A stretch of DNA of 7,110 nucleotides from CAYUNA01 sp047629355 (GTDB lineage: Bacteria; Bacteroidota; Bacteroidia; Chitinophagales; Saprospiraceae): positions 1-7,110 of the forward strand of contig JBLHWU010000288.1 in assembly GCA_047629355.1 (NCBI GenBank). The letters run 5' to 3'. The notes under the pieces are model-generated. The model was not told the origin of the DNA and made no database searches. It saw only the letters and a list, made by a program, of their open reading frames with translations. A program made the position numbers and the translations under genes. This document shows, piece by piece, positions 1 through 5,852 of this stretch (its first letter is position 1; the number at the start of each line of letters is the position of its first letter).

Positions 1-489
1 AACAGGACTTACGATTTTTGCATATTTTTGATTGAATCTTGCAATCGATAAGTCTGCTTTTGAGACTTCCACCAAGGTCGTCAAATCGTCTACATTCTCA
101 CTCGTCGCTGCTTCTTCTGCAAACATCTTTTTGATTCGTTTCAAATCTCGCTCTGCTTTTTCTAGGGCTTGTTTGGCTTTCAAAACTTGCGCATCAATTT
201 CATTGCTACGGATGGTTGCCAAAACTTTCCCTTTCCTAACTTTTTGCCCTTCATCGGCCCTCATTTTGGAAATGATGCCTCCAATTTTAAAGGACAACTT
301 TATCTCTGTATCAGAACCTAATCGACCGATGCCAAAAATGGGAATGGCTTGACTTCGCTTTTCGATTGAGTCAATCTTCACCAAGGCGCGTTTGTCAATT
401 TTACTGGAGACGGAAGCGAGTGACTCGACATTATCTTTGCAACTTAAAAAGAGCAAAAAGGGTAGGGTGAAGAAGATGTATTTTTTCAT
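1..489 (-). CDS. RND/HlyD-type efflux periplasmic adaptor, lipoprotein (partial, C-terminus off the window)
   Basis: The first 163 residues are visible; the gene continues past the left edge. The start is the ATG at 489-487, which opens a signal sequence (MKK, hydrophobic FFTLPFLLF) ending in LSC with Cys17, consistent with lipidation and anchoring of the adaptor to a membrane. Residues about 62-94 carry the first half of a biotinyl-lipoyl-like domain (KIGGIISKMRADEG followed by VRKGKVLATI). Residues about 96-155 are an Ala/Lys/Glu-rich helical hairpin, and IVSPV at 159-163 is where the second lipoyl half normally begins (usually an I-APxDG motif). Known family role: these adaptors bridge an inner-membrane pump to a TolC channel. 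The TolC-family gene lies 111 bp upstream on the same strand, so co-transcription is likely. The substrate cannot be inferred, and the pump gene is not in the window. Confidence 0.9.
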   Translation of the reverse strand, partial: MKKYIFFTLPFLLFLSCKDNVESLASVSSKIDKRALVKIDSIEKRSQAIPIFGIGRLGSDTEIKLSFKIGGIISKMRADEGQKVRKGKVLATIRSNEIDAQVLKAKQALEKAERDLKRIKKMFAEEAATSENVDDLTTLVEVSKADLSIARFNQKYAKIVSPV

Positions 490-508
490 GCAAAGGTTTT
501 TTTTTGCT

Positions 509-593
509 GCAAACTTGTTGTTTGCGCTTATCGTAGATTGTATGTTTGAGTTGTATTTTTTTAGCTTCCATAGTGCGCAAACTACAAGTTTGC
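509..593. repeat. Paired-hairpin inverted repeat between tolC-like and adaptor genes
   Basis: Two 19-bp arms, 509-527 and 575-593, are inverted repeats of each other with one mismatch and a 47-nt spacer. Each arm is itself a small hairpin: GCAAAC, a 5-nt loop, then GTTTGC. The unit can therefore form either two small hairpins or one long one. It begins about 8 bp after the tolC-like stop codon and ends about 20 bp before the adaptor start. It has no adjacent T-run, so it is not a standard terminator. A REP/BIME-like intergenic repeat or an mRNA-stability element are the likeliest roles (inference). Confidence 0.6.
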
Positions 594-600
594 GGTACAC

Positions 601-1953
601 TTATTTCGCAGTGACTTTATCCAACTCTGCCTGTTTTATCAAAAAATCATATTTAGTTAGAATTATTGATAACTGGCTGGTTGTCAGTCTATTTTGTGCT
701 TGTAGTAATTCAATCAATAAGGCTTTATCATTTTCGTAGCGAATTTTAAATAAGTCGTAACTCTTCTGCGCATTGCGTTCGGCAGCGGCGTCAGAGAGCA
801 TTCGACTACGTAGAGATTGTAAGGCATAATAGACTTGAATGACTTCAATTTCCACTTTTTGTTGAAGTTGTGCTTGATTGTTGGCAAGGATATTTCGGTC
901 AACGGCAACTTCTTCCAACCGCTTTCTACGCTGACCATTGTCAAACAAATTAACATTCATACCTAAGCCGATAGAAAACAGTGGGCCGCCTTGGTCAAAG
1001 TTGAAGTTTTCAGTTTGCACACCGACGCCACCACGTACGCCCAAGGTTGGCAATGCTTCCTTTTCAATGCGTTGTTCATTTAAAACATTAACTTGATTGG
1101 CGACGGTTATTTTTTGTAATTCGAGGCGTTGATTGAGGGCAATTTGGGTTAGATTTTCCAAAGAACTGGCGTCGTCCTGAATTTCTTTTAAGAAGTTTTC
1201 ATCGACTAAAATTTCCGCATCCAAGTTTTTATTTAAAAGCAAATTAAAGAAGGACTTGGAGACGGCATTTTGCTCTTGAATTATAGATTGTTGACTATTT
1301 AAATTTTCAATTTGAAATTCTACATCGTACACAATTTCCTCGGTTGCTTTATCGAATTTAACCAGTTTTTGATTGAAATTTAAGACCGCTTTCAATAGTT
1401 TTTCAGATTCTTCTAAAATATGCGCGCCTTCCAAAGTTTTCAAATAATTGAAATACGCGGTTTTGACTTGATACGCAATGTCTTGTTCTTGTAAAGCAAT
1501 ATCTAAATCATTGAGTTGTAATAATTCTTCTTGAATTTTAATATTGTAGCGAATTGAGCTAAAAATCAGTGGCTGGGAAACTGTCAATTGCGCATCCACG
1601 AAATTATGAGGTGTCAACTGTATTTTTACGTTTTCCAAGTCCGTCGGAAACTGGTCTGAACCCATCAAACTATTCAAAGCAGTATTGGTTGGATTGAATA
1701 AGTCACCGATGGGAAAGTTGAGTGTTCGACCGCCTTTTGCTAATAAATAGGTGGCTTCAAAATCTGCACTTGGTCCCATTTGTCGCTGCGCAATGTCGAT
1801 TTTTGCGAGTTGCTTGGTGCGTTCCAACTGGGTAGTTTGAATACTCAAATTCTCTTTAAGGGCTTGATTGAGATAGTTTTCGAGAATAGAACTTTGGGTG
1901 AAACCTAATTGAGCGAAGAGTCCAATTAGTAGAAAAGTAAGCATTTTTTTCAT
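601..1953 (-). CDS. TolC-family outer-membrane efflux channel
   Basis: 450 residues from the ATG at 1953, the usual size for TolC/OEP proteins. The frame stays open to a TTG at 2037, but the 1953 start is chosen because it directly opens a signal peptide (MKKMLTFLLIGLF, probable cleavage after Gln20), and the TTG lies in a likely promoter. The mature protein shows the two OEP repeats: helical segments rich in Gln, Glu and Leu at about 22-60 and 135-240, and again at about 255-300 and 340-445. Beta-strand segments are recognisable near 120-132 (DAQLTVSQPLIF) and 325-340 (FSIGLGMNVNLFDNGQ), the latter being the typical strand before the second long helix. Family role: a trimeric outer-membrane duct that works with an adaptor and an inner-membrane pump. 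The adaptor gene follows 111 bp downstream. The exported substrate is unknown. Confidence 0.93.
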   Translation of the reverse strand: MKKMLTFLLIGLFAQLGFTQSSILENYLNQALKENLSIQTTQLERTKQLAKIDIAQRQMGPSADFEATYLLAKGGRTLNFPIGDLFNPTNTALNSLMGSDQFPTDLENVKIQLTPHNFVDAQLTVSQPLIFSSIRYNIKIQEELLQLNDLDIALQEQDIAYQVKTAYFNYLKTLEGAHILEESEKLLKAVLNFNQKLVKFDKATEEIVYDVEFQIENLNSQQSIIQEQNAVSKSFFNLLLNKNLDAEILVDENFLKEIQDDASSLENLTQIALNQRLELQKITVANQVNVLNEQRIEKEALPTLGVRGGVGVQTENFNFDQGGPLFSIGLGMNVNLFDNGQRRKRLEEVAVDRNILANNQAQLQQKVEIEVIQVYYALQSLRSRMLSDAAAERNAQKSYDLFKIRYENDKALLIELLQAQNRLTTSQLSIILTKYDFLIKQAELDKVTAK

Positions 1954-2034
1954 GTATAGATTTGTCCGATTAAATTTTTGCAAGGTTGACGATTTTTTTT
2001 GGAAAATTCTAAAAAAGTGACTAAATTTATTCGT

Positions 2035-2042
2035 CAAAACTA
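2035..2042 (-). promoter_or_regulatory. Bacteroidota-type -7 box for the tolC-adaptor operon
   Basis: The minus strand reads TAGTTTTG, a perfect match to the Bacteroidota -7 consensus TAnnTTTG. It would give a 5' leader of about 75 nt before the ATG at 1953. No convincing TTTG -33 box is seen 19 nt upstream, so this rests on the -7 element and position alone. Confidence 0.4.
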
Positions 2043-2125
2043 TAACAGTTATTCAATAAAAGGAAGAGAAAATAGTTGAAATGTACAATTTCTATTTTGA
2101 ATTGATAAAAAGGAGGAGTAAGGTG

Positions 2126-2150
2126 AGGAGGTTACTTCAAGTAGCCTCCT
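2126..2150 (-). terminator. Hairpin with distal T-run (weak terminator candidate)
   Basis: A 10-bp stem with one G-T pair (AGGAGGTTAC at 2126-2135 with GTAGCCTCCT at 2141-2150) and a 5-nt loop. On the minus strand a run of five T (2111-2107) follows about 14 nt after the stem, which is too far for a classical terminator. It could act as a backup stop for leftward transcription upstream of the tolC promoter. Confidence 0.3.
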
Positions 2151-2164
2151 TAATTAGTACAATT

Positions 2165-2278
2165 AAAAAATGCGTCAGACAATCACTTCACTGCTTTGGT
2201 ATTCTAGTTTATTTGATGGCGAAATTTATTCGCTTTTGTGAAATTTTGTTTGGAAAAGCAACTAATGCCGCTGACGCA
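2165..2278 (-). ncRNA. Possible small structured RNA of about 114 nt with U-tract end
   Basis: On the minus strand TGCGTCAG (5' end at 2278) is perfectly complementary to CTGACGCA (2178-2171), which runs straight into six T (2170-2165): a closing stem plus U-tract, as at a transcript end. Inside are two small hairpins, GCGGC/GTTGC (2270-2257, with G-U pairs) and GCGAA/TTCGC (2232-2218). A near-match -7 box, GATATTTG (one mismatch to TAnnTTTG), sits a few nt before the closing stem. No coding potential is visible. It matches no RNA family I recognise. The alternative is a chance inverted repeat in AT-rich DNA. Confidence 0.3.
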
Positions 2279-2690
2279 AAGTGACAAATATCGGAATTCT
2301 TTGTGATGTTTTGATTCTGAAAAAAATAAGGGGGAGTTATTGAAATTTAGAGAGGATTACGTCTTTCAATAATATATGCAAAGTTAGTCAACGCTCACTA
2401 ATGTTGCTACATTGATCACCCTTAGATTTTAAAAATAAGTGATATTACGGAGTTTGGAAAAGGAATTAGGGAAAGTACTGAAATGAAGGTAGGTAGTTTA
2501 CCGTAGTTAAGTACCTGGACACAAATAATCGAACATCTAAAAAGTATCTTTTTTCGATATTTTCCCTTTAAAAATCATTCAATAACACTTGCTATTAAAG
2601 GATTTTTAAAGCAAACTATCAAAAAAATCTTAGCCTTAAAGTTTCACACATAATTACGGTCACCTACTTAAAGAAATCTTGTATATTTGA
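2279..2690. other. Gene-free stretch with a leftward -7-like box
   Basis: No frame on either strand gives a recognisable protein; stops are frequent and the sequence is AT-rich. The minus strand at 2386-2379 reads TAACTTTG, a perfect TAnnTTTG match that could drive leftward transcription into the putative small RNA, though no TTTG -33 partner is seen. The plus strand has TATATTTG at 2682-2689, just left of the MITE-like element, which could drive rightward transcription towards the dehydrogenase gene. Both are weak calls in AT-rich DNA. Confidence 0.4.
2566..2611. repeat. 11-bp perfect inverted repeat
   Basis: CTTTAAAAATC (2566-2576) and GATTTTTAAAG (2601-2611) are perfect inverted repeats with a 24-nt spacer that contains a further AATA/TATT pairing. 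No T-run follows on either strand. Function unknown. Confidence 0.4.
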
Positions 2691-2899
2691 CATGAGTGTG
2701 TTATAAGTTAGAGGAATCCTTATAGGAAGGGGAGCTGGAGGCTGCAAAATGGGTTTTAAAACCCATTTTGCCGCCTCCAGTCCTCCCCCGCGCCGCCGAA
2801 GGCGGCGCGGGGTTGTGCTTGATGAAGCTCGAAAATCTTAGGATTTTCTCGCTTCGGAAAGTCAAGCATATTATACTTCCCTTAATTTGTAATACACTC
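2691..2899. mobile_element. MITE-like element with three internal hairpins
   Basis: The ends are inverted repeats: 2692-2709 (starting ATGAGTGT) and 2884-2901 (ending ACACTCAT), 18 bp with three mismatches. ATTTGA occurs directly outside the left end (2685-2690) and at the right end (2900-2905), a candidate target duplication. Inside are three hairpins in a row: a 23-bp stem with one mismatch and no loop (2735-2757 with 2758-2780); a perfect 12-bp GC-only stem with loop GAA (2786-2797 with 2801-2812); and a bulged stem (TGCTTGA 2816-2822 with TCAAGCA 2862-2868, enclosing GAAGC/GCTTC and GAAAATC/GATTTTC). The GC-rich centre stands out from AT-rich surroundings. There is no transposase and no convincing ORF. 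A structured RNA gene is the main alternative. Confidence 0.6.
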
Positions 2900-3001
2900 A
2901 TTTGATATTTAGGCAATGGGTAAAATGGTGGGGCGTATTTTCAAATTTTTGTCTAACTTCGCGCTCAATCTTAAAAAAGCTCTAATCATTGGTCAATGTA
3001 G

Positions 3002-3036
3002 TACCGTGTGCCGTGTGCCGTTGACCGAATACCGTT
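3002..3036 (+). repeat. Five heptanucleotide repeats upstream of the dehydrogenase
   Basis: Reads in exact register of seven: TACCGTG, TGCCGTG, TGCCGTT, GACCGAA, TACCGTT, with the CCG core in the same place in every unit. It ends 13 bp before the ATG at 3050. Part of it can pair with sequence just upstream (GGTCAA 2991-2996 with TTGACC 3021-3026), placing a hairpin immediately 5' of the gene. Confidence 0.7.
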
Positions 3037-3049
3037 CAAAATTTAAATT

Positions 3050-3946
3050 ATGAAAAATATTACAGTTATTGGTGCAGGTGCGATGGGCAATGGAATTGCG
3101 CACGTTTTTGCGATGAAAAGTTATGCTGTTTCCTTGGTAGATGTTTCTCAAAGTGCTTTGGATAAAGGCATGGCGACGATTGCAAAGAATCTTGACCGCA
3201 TGGTTAAAAAAGAGAAGATGACGGAGGCAGATAAGATGGCAACTTTAGCAAATATCACCACATTTACGGACCTTGCAGTAGCGGCTAAAAACGCTGATTT
3301 AGTGGTAGAAGCAGCGACGGAGAATGTGGACTTAAAGCTGAAAATTTTCCGCCAAATGGATGAAGTGGCACCAGAAAATGCGATTTTGGCAAGTAATACG
3401 TCTTCTATTTCAATTACTAAAATTGCGGCAGCGACCAACCGCCCTGAGAAAGTAATCGGGATGCACTTTATGAATCCGGTGCCAGTGATGAAATTGGTGG
3501 AAGTGATTCGTGGTTATGCAACGACGGATGAAGTAACCAAGACGATAATGGATTTGTCAAAAAATCTCGGAAAAGTACCAGTGGAAGCGAATGATTTCCC
3601 TGGTTTTGTGGCCAACCGAATCTTAGTGCCGATGATTAATGAAGCCATCTATGCTCTTCACGAATCAGTGGCTGGTGTGCAAGAAATTGATACCGTAATG
3701 ATGCTTGGAATGGCGCATCCGATGGGACCTTTGCAGTTGGCGGACTTTGTTGGTTTGGATGTTTGTTTGGCGATTTTGCGGGTGATGCAGGAAGGTTTTG
3801 GTAATCCGAAATTTGCACCTTGTCCATTGTTGGTTAATATGGTGACAGCAGGGAAATTGGGTCGCAAATCAGGCGAAGGTTTTTACAGCTATGGACACGG
3901 GACGAAGGAGTGGATTTTAGCGGATAATTTTAAGAAGAAGAACTAA
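3050..3946 (+). CDS. hbd: 3-hydroxyacyl-CoA (3-hydroxybutyryl-CoA) dehydrogenase
   Basis: 298 residues, the normal length for single-domain-pair 3-hydroxyacyl-CoA dehydrogenases (Hbd, PaaH, FadB2/MmgB type). They reversibly oxidise L-3-hydroxyacyl-CoA to 3-ketoacyl-CoA with NAD(P), in beta-oxidation, butyrate metabolism or aromatic degradation. The N-terminal Rossmann domain has GAGAMG at 8-13 and Asp31 at the end of the second strand. By alignment to the known human HADH residues, the catalytic set is present: Ser118 (in SNTSS), His139 (GMHFMNP), Glu151 and Asn189 (FVANR). The C-terminal dimerisation domain carries the usual HPMGPLQLADFVGLD (223-237) and KLGRKSGEGFYSY (269-281). The first ATG opens directly on strand one, so the start is secure. 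It is followed by ybaK after 93 bp with no terminator between, so co-transcription is possible. Chain-length preference cannot be read from sequence alone. Confidence 0.95.
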   Translation: MKNITVIGAGAMGNGIAHVFAMKSYAVSLVDVSQSALDKGMATIAKNLDRMVKKEKMTEADKMATLANITTFTDLAVAAKNADLVVEAATENVDLKLKIFRQMDEVAPENAILASNTSSISITKIAAATNRPEKVIGMHFMNPVPVMKLVEVIRGYATTDEVTKTIMDLSKNLGKVPVEANDFPGFVANRILVPMINEAIYALHESVAGVQEIDTVMMLGMAHPMGPLQLADFVGLDVCLAILRVMQEGFGNPKFAPCPLLVNMVTAGKLGRKSGEGFYSYGHGTKEWILADNFKKKN

Positions 3947-3948
3947 AT

Positions 3949-4031
3949 AAATGGTTAATGGCTAGGGATTAATGGTTAATGCAAGCGCGACTTATTTGGC
4001 ATTAATTCCTAACTATTAATCCTTAACCATT
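3949..4031. repeat. Inverted heptanucleotide repeat between hbd and ybaK
   Basis: Left half reads AAATGGT, TAATGGC, TAGGGAT, TAATGGT, TAATGCA (3949-3983). Right half is the opposite-strand version: GCATTAA, TTCCTAA, CTATTAA, TCCTTAA, CCATT (3999-4031). The halves flank a short centre containing AGCGCGAC (3984-3991). The outer 9 bp pair perfectly (AATGGTTAA with TTAACCATT). It ends 8 bp before the ybaK ATG. A related half-copy lies at 5001-5034. Confidence 0.75.
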
Positions 4032-4039
4032 CAAAAGAG

Positions 4040-4516
4040 ATGTCTGTAACCAATGCCACTCGGATTTTAAAAGCAAAGAAAATTCCTTTCGACTTATTGG
4101 AATATTCTTATTCAGAAAAGGACCTTTCGGTCGAGAAGATTGCAGTGGATAACGACTTGCCGGTTGCGCAAATTTTTAAAACATTGGTGGCTAAAGGAGA
4201 TAAAACGGGTGTACTGGTCGCTGTCGTTGCAGGGAATCAAACCTTGAACTTAAAAGCATTGGCGAAAGCCAGTGGGCATAAAAAAATCGCGCTCGTCTCT
4301 GTGAAAGATTTGCAAGGGTTGACGGGATACATTCGCGGTGGTTGTTCGCCGGTGGGAATGAAGAAAAATTTTTCTGTTTTTATTGATGAAGTAGGATTAA
4401 ATTTTGATAAAATATACGTAAATGCAGGGAAACGAGGTTATTTGATGGGTGTTGAACCGAATGCCCTGAGCAAGCTTTGTCAGGCTGAATTTGTTTCAAT
4501 AGGAGAAGAGAATTGA
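4040..4516 (+). CDS. ybaK: YbaK/EbsC family aminoacyl-tRNA deacylase (Cys-tRNA(Pro) deacylase)
   Basis: 158 residues, full length for the stand-alone YbaK family. These cytoplasmic proteins hydrolyse Cys-tRNA(Pro), clearing a mischarging product of prolyl-tRNA synthetase. Visible family marks: the N-terminal ATRILKAKKIPF (6-17); the conserved Lys47 in FKTLV, matching the essential lysine of H. influenzae YbaK; and the substrate-pocket loop GYIRGGCSPVGMKK (96-109) with the GxxSPxG core, followed by a KIYVNAGKRG segment (124-133). The start at 4040 has a purine-rich AAAAGAG just upstream. The last residues and stop lie in a segment that is repeated about 265 bp downstream, so the present C-terminus may have been remodelled; the catalytic core is intact. 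The EbsC name covers the same family. Confidence 0.95.
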   Translation: MSVTNATRILKAKKIPFDLLEYSYSEKDLSVEKIAVDNDLPVAQIFKTLVAKGDKTGVLVAVVAGNQTLNLKALAKASGHKKIALVSVKDLQGLTGYIRGGCSPVGMKKNFSVFIDEVGLNFDKIYVNAGKRGYLMGVEPNALSKLCQAEFVSIGEEN

Positions 4517-4542
4517 TAGAATTTTCAGGGGTATAAAGTAAG
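4488..4542 (+). repeat. Direct repeat copy A, covering the ybaK 3' end
   Basis: Starts AATTTGTTTCAA and ends GTATAAAGTAAG. It matches 4753-4814 in the same order with small gaps: AATTTGTTTCAA, AGGAGAA, GAATT, ATAGAAT and GGGTATAAAGTAAG are all shared. It contains the last eight codons and stop of ybaK. GTATAAAGTAAG also has a third, slightly altered copy at 4572-4583. Confidence 0.6.
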
Positions 4543-4566
4543 CGTTATTTTTGAAAGTAACGCTTA
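4539..4566. repeat. 9-bp perfect hairpin after ybaK
   Basis: TAAGCGTTA (4539-4547) pairs perfectly with TAACGCTTA (4558-4566), and a further G-T and A-T pair can extend it. It begins 22 nt after the ybaK stop. No T-run follows, so it may pause or protect the transcript rather than terminate it; the real terminator is at 4840-4871. Confidence 0.5.
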
Positions 4567-4591
4567 TTACGGTGTAAAGTAAGTTTTTCAA

Positions 4592-4743
4592 GGCGCATCG
4601 CGCCGACACCGTTTGTAGCAGAATTGAGATTTTTTTTTAAAAGTGGCATCGCCACGATACTGATGAGACTAACGGTGCCGCCGCGATGCGGCTTTGAATG
4701 CATCGGCTATTCATAGCTAAAAACAGTACCGAGGCGATGCCTC
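4592..4743. repeat. REP-like cluster: four mini-hairpins with a fixed ATC/GAT loop
   Basis: Four hairpins of 5-bp stem and 3-nt loop: GGCGC-ATC-GCGCC (4592-4604), GTGGC-ATC-GCCAC (4643-4655), GCCGC-GAT-GCGGC (4680-4692) and GAGGC-GAT-GCCTC (4731-4743). The stems differ but always pair, while the loop is constant (GAT is ATC on the other strand), so two units point each way. Read in the ATC direction, the next bases are also conserved: GACACCGTTTGTAGC, GATACTGATGAGACT, GGCACCGTTAGTCTC, GGTACTGTTTTTAGC. Spacing between hairpin starts is 51, 37 and 51 bp. No coding sequence. It resembles REP/BIME elements, which in other bacteria are moved by RAYT transposases; none is in the window. Confidence 0.75.
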
Positions 4744-4752
4744 TATAATTGT

Positions 4753-4814
4753 AATTTGTTTCAACAAGGCAGGAGAATTAGGGAATTCATAGAATGTTGA
4801 GGGTATAAAGTAAG
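4753..4814 (+). repeat. Direct repeat copy B, a displaced ybaK-like 3' end
   Basis: Second copy of 4488-4542. Read in the codon alignment of ybaK it still spells FVSTRQEN and a TAG stop (4755-4781), against FVSIGEEN and TGA in the live gene. It is followed by a strong terminator 26 bp on, as expected for an original gene end. The stretch between the copies holds the REP-like cluster. Confidence 0.6.
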
Positions 4815-4839
4815 ACTCTTGTTTCCTTGTTTATTAATG

Positions 4840-4871
4840 GGGAGTTTGACCATCAAACTCCCTTTTTTTTT
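4840..4871 (+). terminator. Strong rho-independent terminator for hbd-ybaK
   Basis: Perfect 10-bp stem (GGGAGTTTGA 4840-4849 with TCAAACTCCC 4853-4862), a CCA loop, then nine T (4863-4871). It is the first classical terminator downstream of ybaK, 324 bp after its stop, with the repeat insertions between. Confidence 0.9.
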
Positions 4872-5000
4872 GCACCAGATTTAAGAGTCTTAAAGTAGAA
4901 TTAGGAACGTGAAACTAATAAACTAAGATTCTTGAGAGGATATTTAGCCCATATTTTTCACTTCGAAAATTTCACTAATTTGCCGATTCGGGTTCTTGTA

Positions 5001-5034
5001 AGCGCGACCTTTACCATTAATCCCTAGCCATTAA
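5001..5034 (+). repeat. Half-copy of the ybaK-leader heptamer repeat
   Basis: AGCGCGAC followed by CCATTAA, TCCCTAG, CCATTAA in register of seven (5014-5034). This matches the centre and right half of the repeat at 3984-4031. No gene starts after it: the next ATG (5037) opens only a 23-codon frame inside terminator hairpins. Confidence 0.6.
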
Positions 5035-5044
5035 ACATGAAAAA

Positions 5045-5139
5045 AGTGACAGCCTTTCGACTGTCACTTCGCTACCAAAAATATATTTTGGTAGCGGGTG
5101 GGGGGTAAAAGAAGAGCAGCAACTTGGTAGCTGCCGCTC
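5045..5139 (-). terminator. Tandem terminators of the leftward T9SS relic
   Basis: Three hairpins in a row on the minus strand, starting 18 nt after the relic's stop. First, a 10-bp stem with two G-U pairs (5139-5130 with 5123-5114) followed by TTCTTTT. Second, a perfect 11-bp stem (5097-5087 with 5081-5071), loop ATATA/TATAT. Third, a perfect 9-bp stem (5070-5062 with 5053-5045) continuing into a T-run (5046-5040). The first and third have the T-rich tail expected of rho-independent terminators. Confidence 0.8.
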
Positions 5140-5156
5140 AACTCAAAATAAAGGGT

Positions 5157-5456
5157 TTAATTAGCTTTTATAAATCGTTTGGCTTGCAGCCGAGTGTTTT
5201 TCCCTTTTGCGGTAATAAAATACATACCTGCATACAAGTCAACAGTTTCAATTCTAATGCTGCTTTGTCCATCAGGTAAGTTATTAGGTTTCTAAAACAA
5301 TACCGTCGCCAGAATACAATTGCACAGTGACACTGCCGTTTCAGAAAAGTCATTTAACTCAACCACCACGTAATCGTAAGATGGATTTGGAAACCTTTAT
5401 CCAATTTTTGGTTCAATCTTTAAAGCCATACCATCAACCTTTTTGGGTGAAAACAT
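5157..5456 (-). pseudogene. Decayed T9SS type A C-terminal sorting domain (Por secretion tail)
   Basis: Three overlapping frames together spell one sorting domain. Frame one gives RFPNPSYDYVVVELNDFSET (5396-5337); after a frame break near 5329-5336 comes VTVQLYSGDGIVLET (5331-5287); after one extra base at 5286 comes NNLPDGQ through VDLYAGMYFITAKG to KRFIKAN and stop (5285-5157). The PNP start, the L-DG turn, the L-AG-Y-I-- strand and the K-F-K end are hallmarks of this roughly 75-residue domain, which directs proteins through the type IX system to the cell surface. A TAA at 5399-5397 interrupts the frame just before the domain; upstream of it only 19 codons from 5456 are open (MFSPKKVDGM...). 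The main body of the secreted protein is gone. Sequencing error cannot explain all of it, because the upstream gene is absent too. Confidence 0.8.
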
Positions 5457-5494
5457 AAAATACTAAAAATCAATCCATTACGATATTTTTTCTA

Positions 5495-5514
5495 ACAATA
5501 CATTGATGTATTGT
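5495..5514. repeat. Near-perfect palindrome, 9-bp arms
   Basis: ACAATACAT and ATGTATTGT are separated by TG. The size suits a dimeric-regulator site, but no intact gene is close by. It sits about 40 bp upstream of the T9SS relic, so it may be a leftover operator. Confidence 0.3.
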
Positions 5515-5852
5515 AGTATGTTTAAATGCCAATAATTGAAGGTAAAGTGCTATAAATCAGTATTTTAAATCAAAATAGTCATTTGAATAATGAGGAACAA
5601 ATTTTTTCTAAAAATAAATAAATTAAATATCATTTGGCAATGTCATCGCCAAATCATGGATAATTAAAAACAGAGTTATGTATTTACTTTACTGATTTAA
5701 TAATCAGCTAAATACAAATTTATCTTATTGTAAATTTATTGTTCATCATTTATAATTCATTATTTGGAAAAGACATTGTTATGAATTCTTCAATTTAATA
5801 CAGAGCAGTAGTCGCTAAAGGTTTAAATGTACACGTGATAAAAGCTGTTTTG

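Noticed and set aside
1954..2037. Longer TolC start using TTG at 2037 (28 extra residues)
   Set aside because: The extension is basic and precedes a clean signal peptide that starts at the ATG at 1953. The TTG overlaps the candidate -7 box.
2081..2284. Plus-strand frame of 67 codons
   Set aside because: It crosses the 2126-2150 hairpin and the putative RNA stem, resembles no known protein, and has AT-driven composition.
2691..2899. Retron-type msr-msd RNA (flanking inverted repeats plus long hairpin)
   Set aside because: No reverse transcriptase gene lies anywhere in the window, and the candidate target duplication fits a small transposable element better.
2701..2916. Minus-strand frame of 71 codons
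   Set aside because: It is just the translation of the hairpin-rich MITE-like element; the palindromes keep it open.
5037..5108. Small gene starting at ATG 5037 after a ybaK-leader-like repeat
   Set aside because: Only 23 codons, lying entirely within two strong hairpins that serve the opposite strand as terminators.
5168..5353. Minus-strand frame of 61 codons
   Set aside because: Wrong-frame shadow of the frameshifted T9SS sorting domain; the domain residues are read in the other frames.
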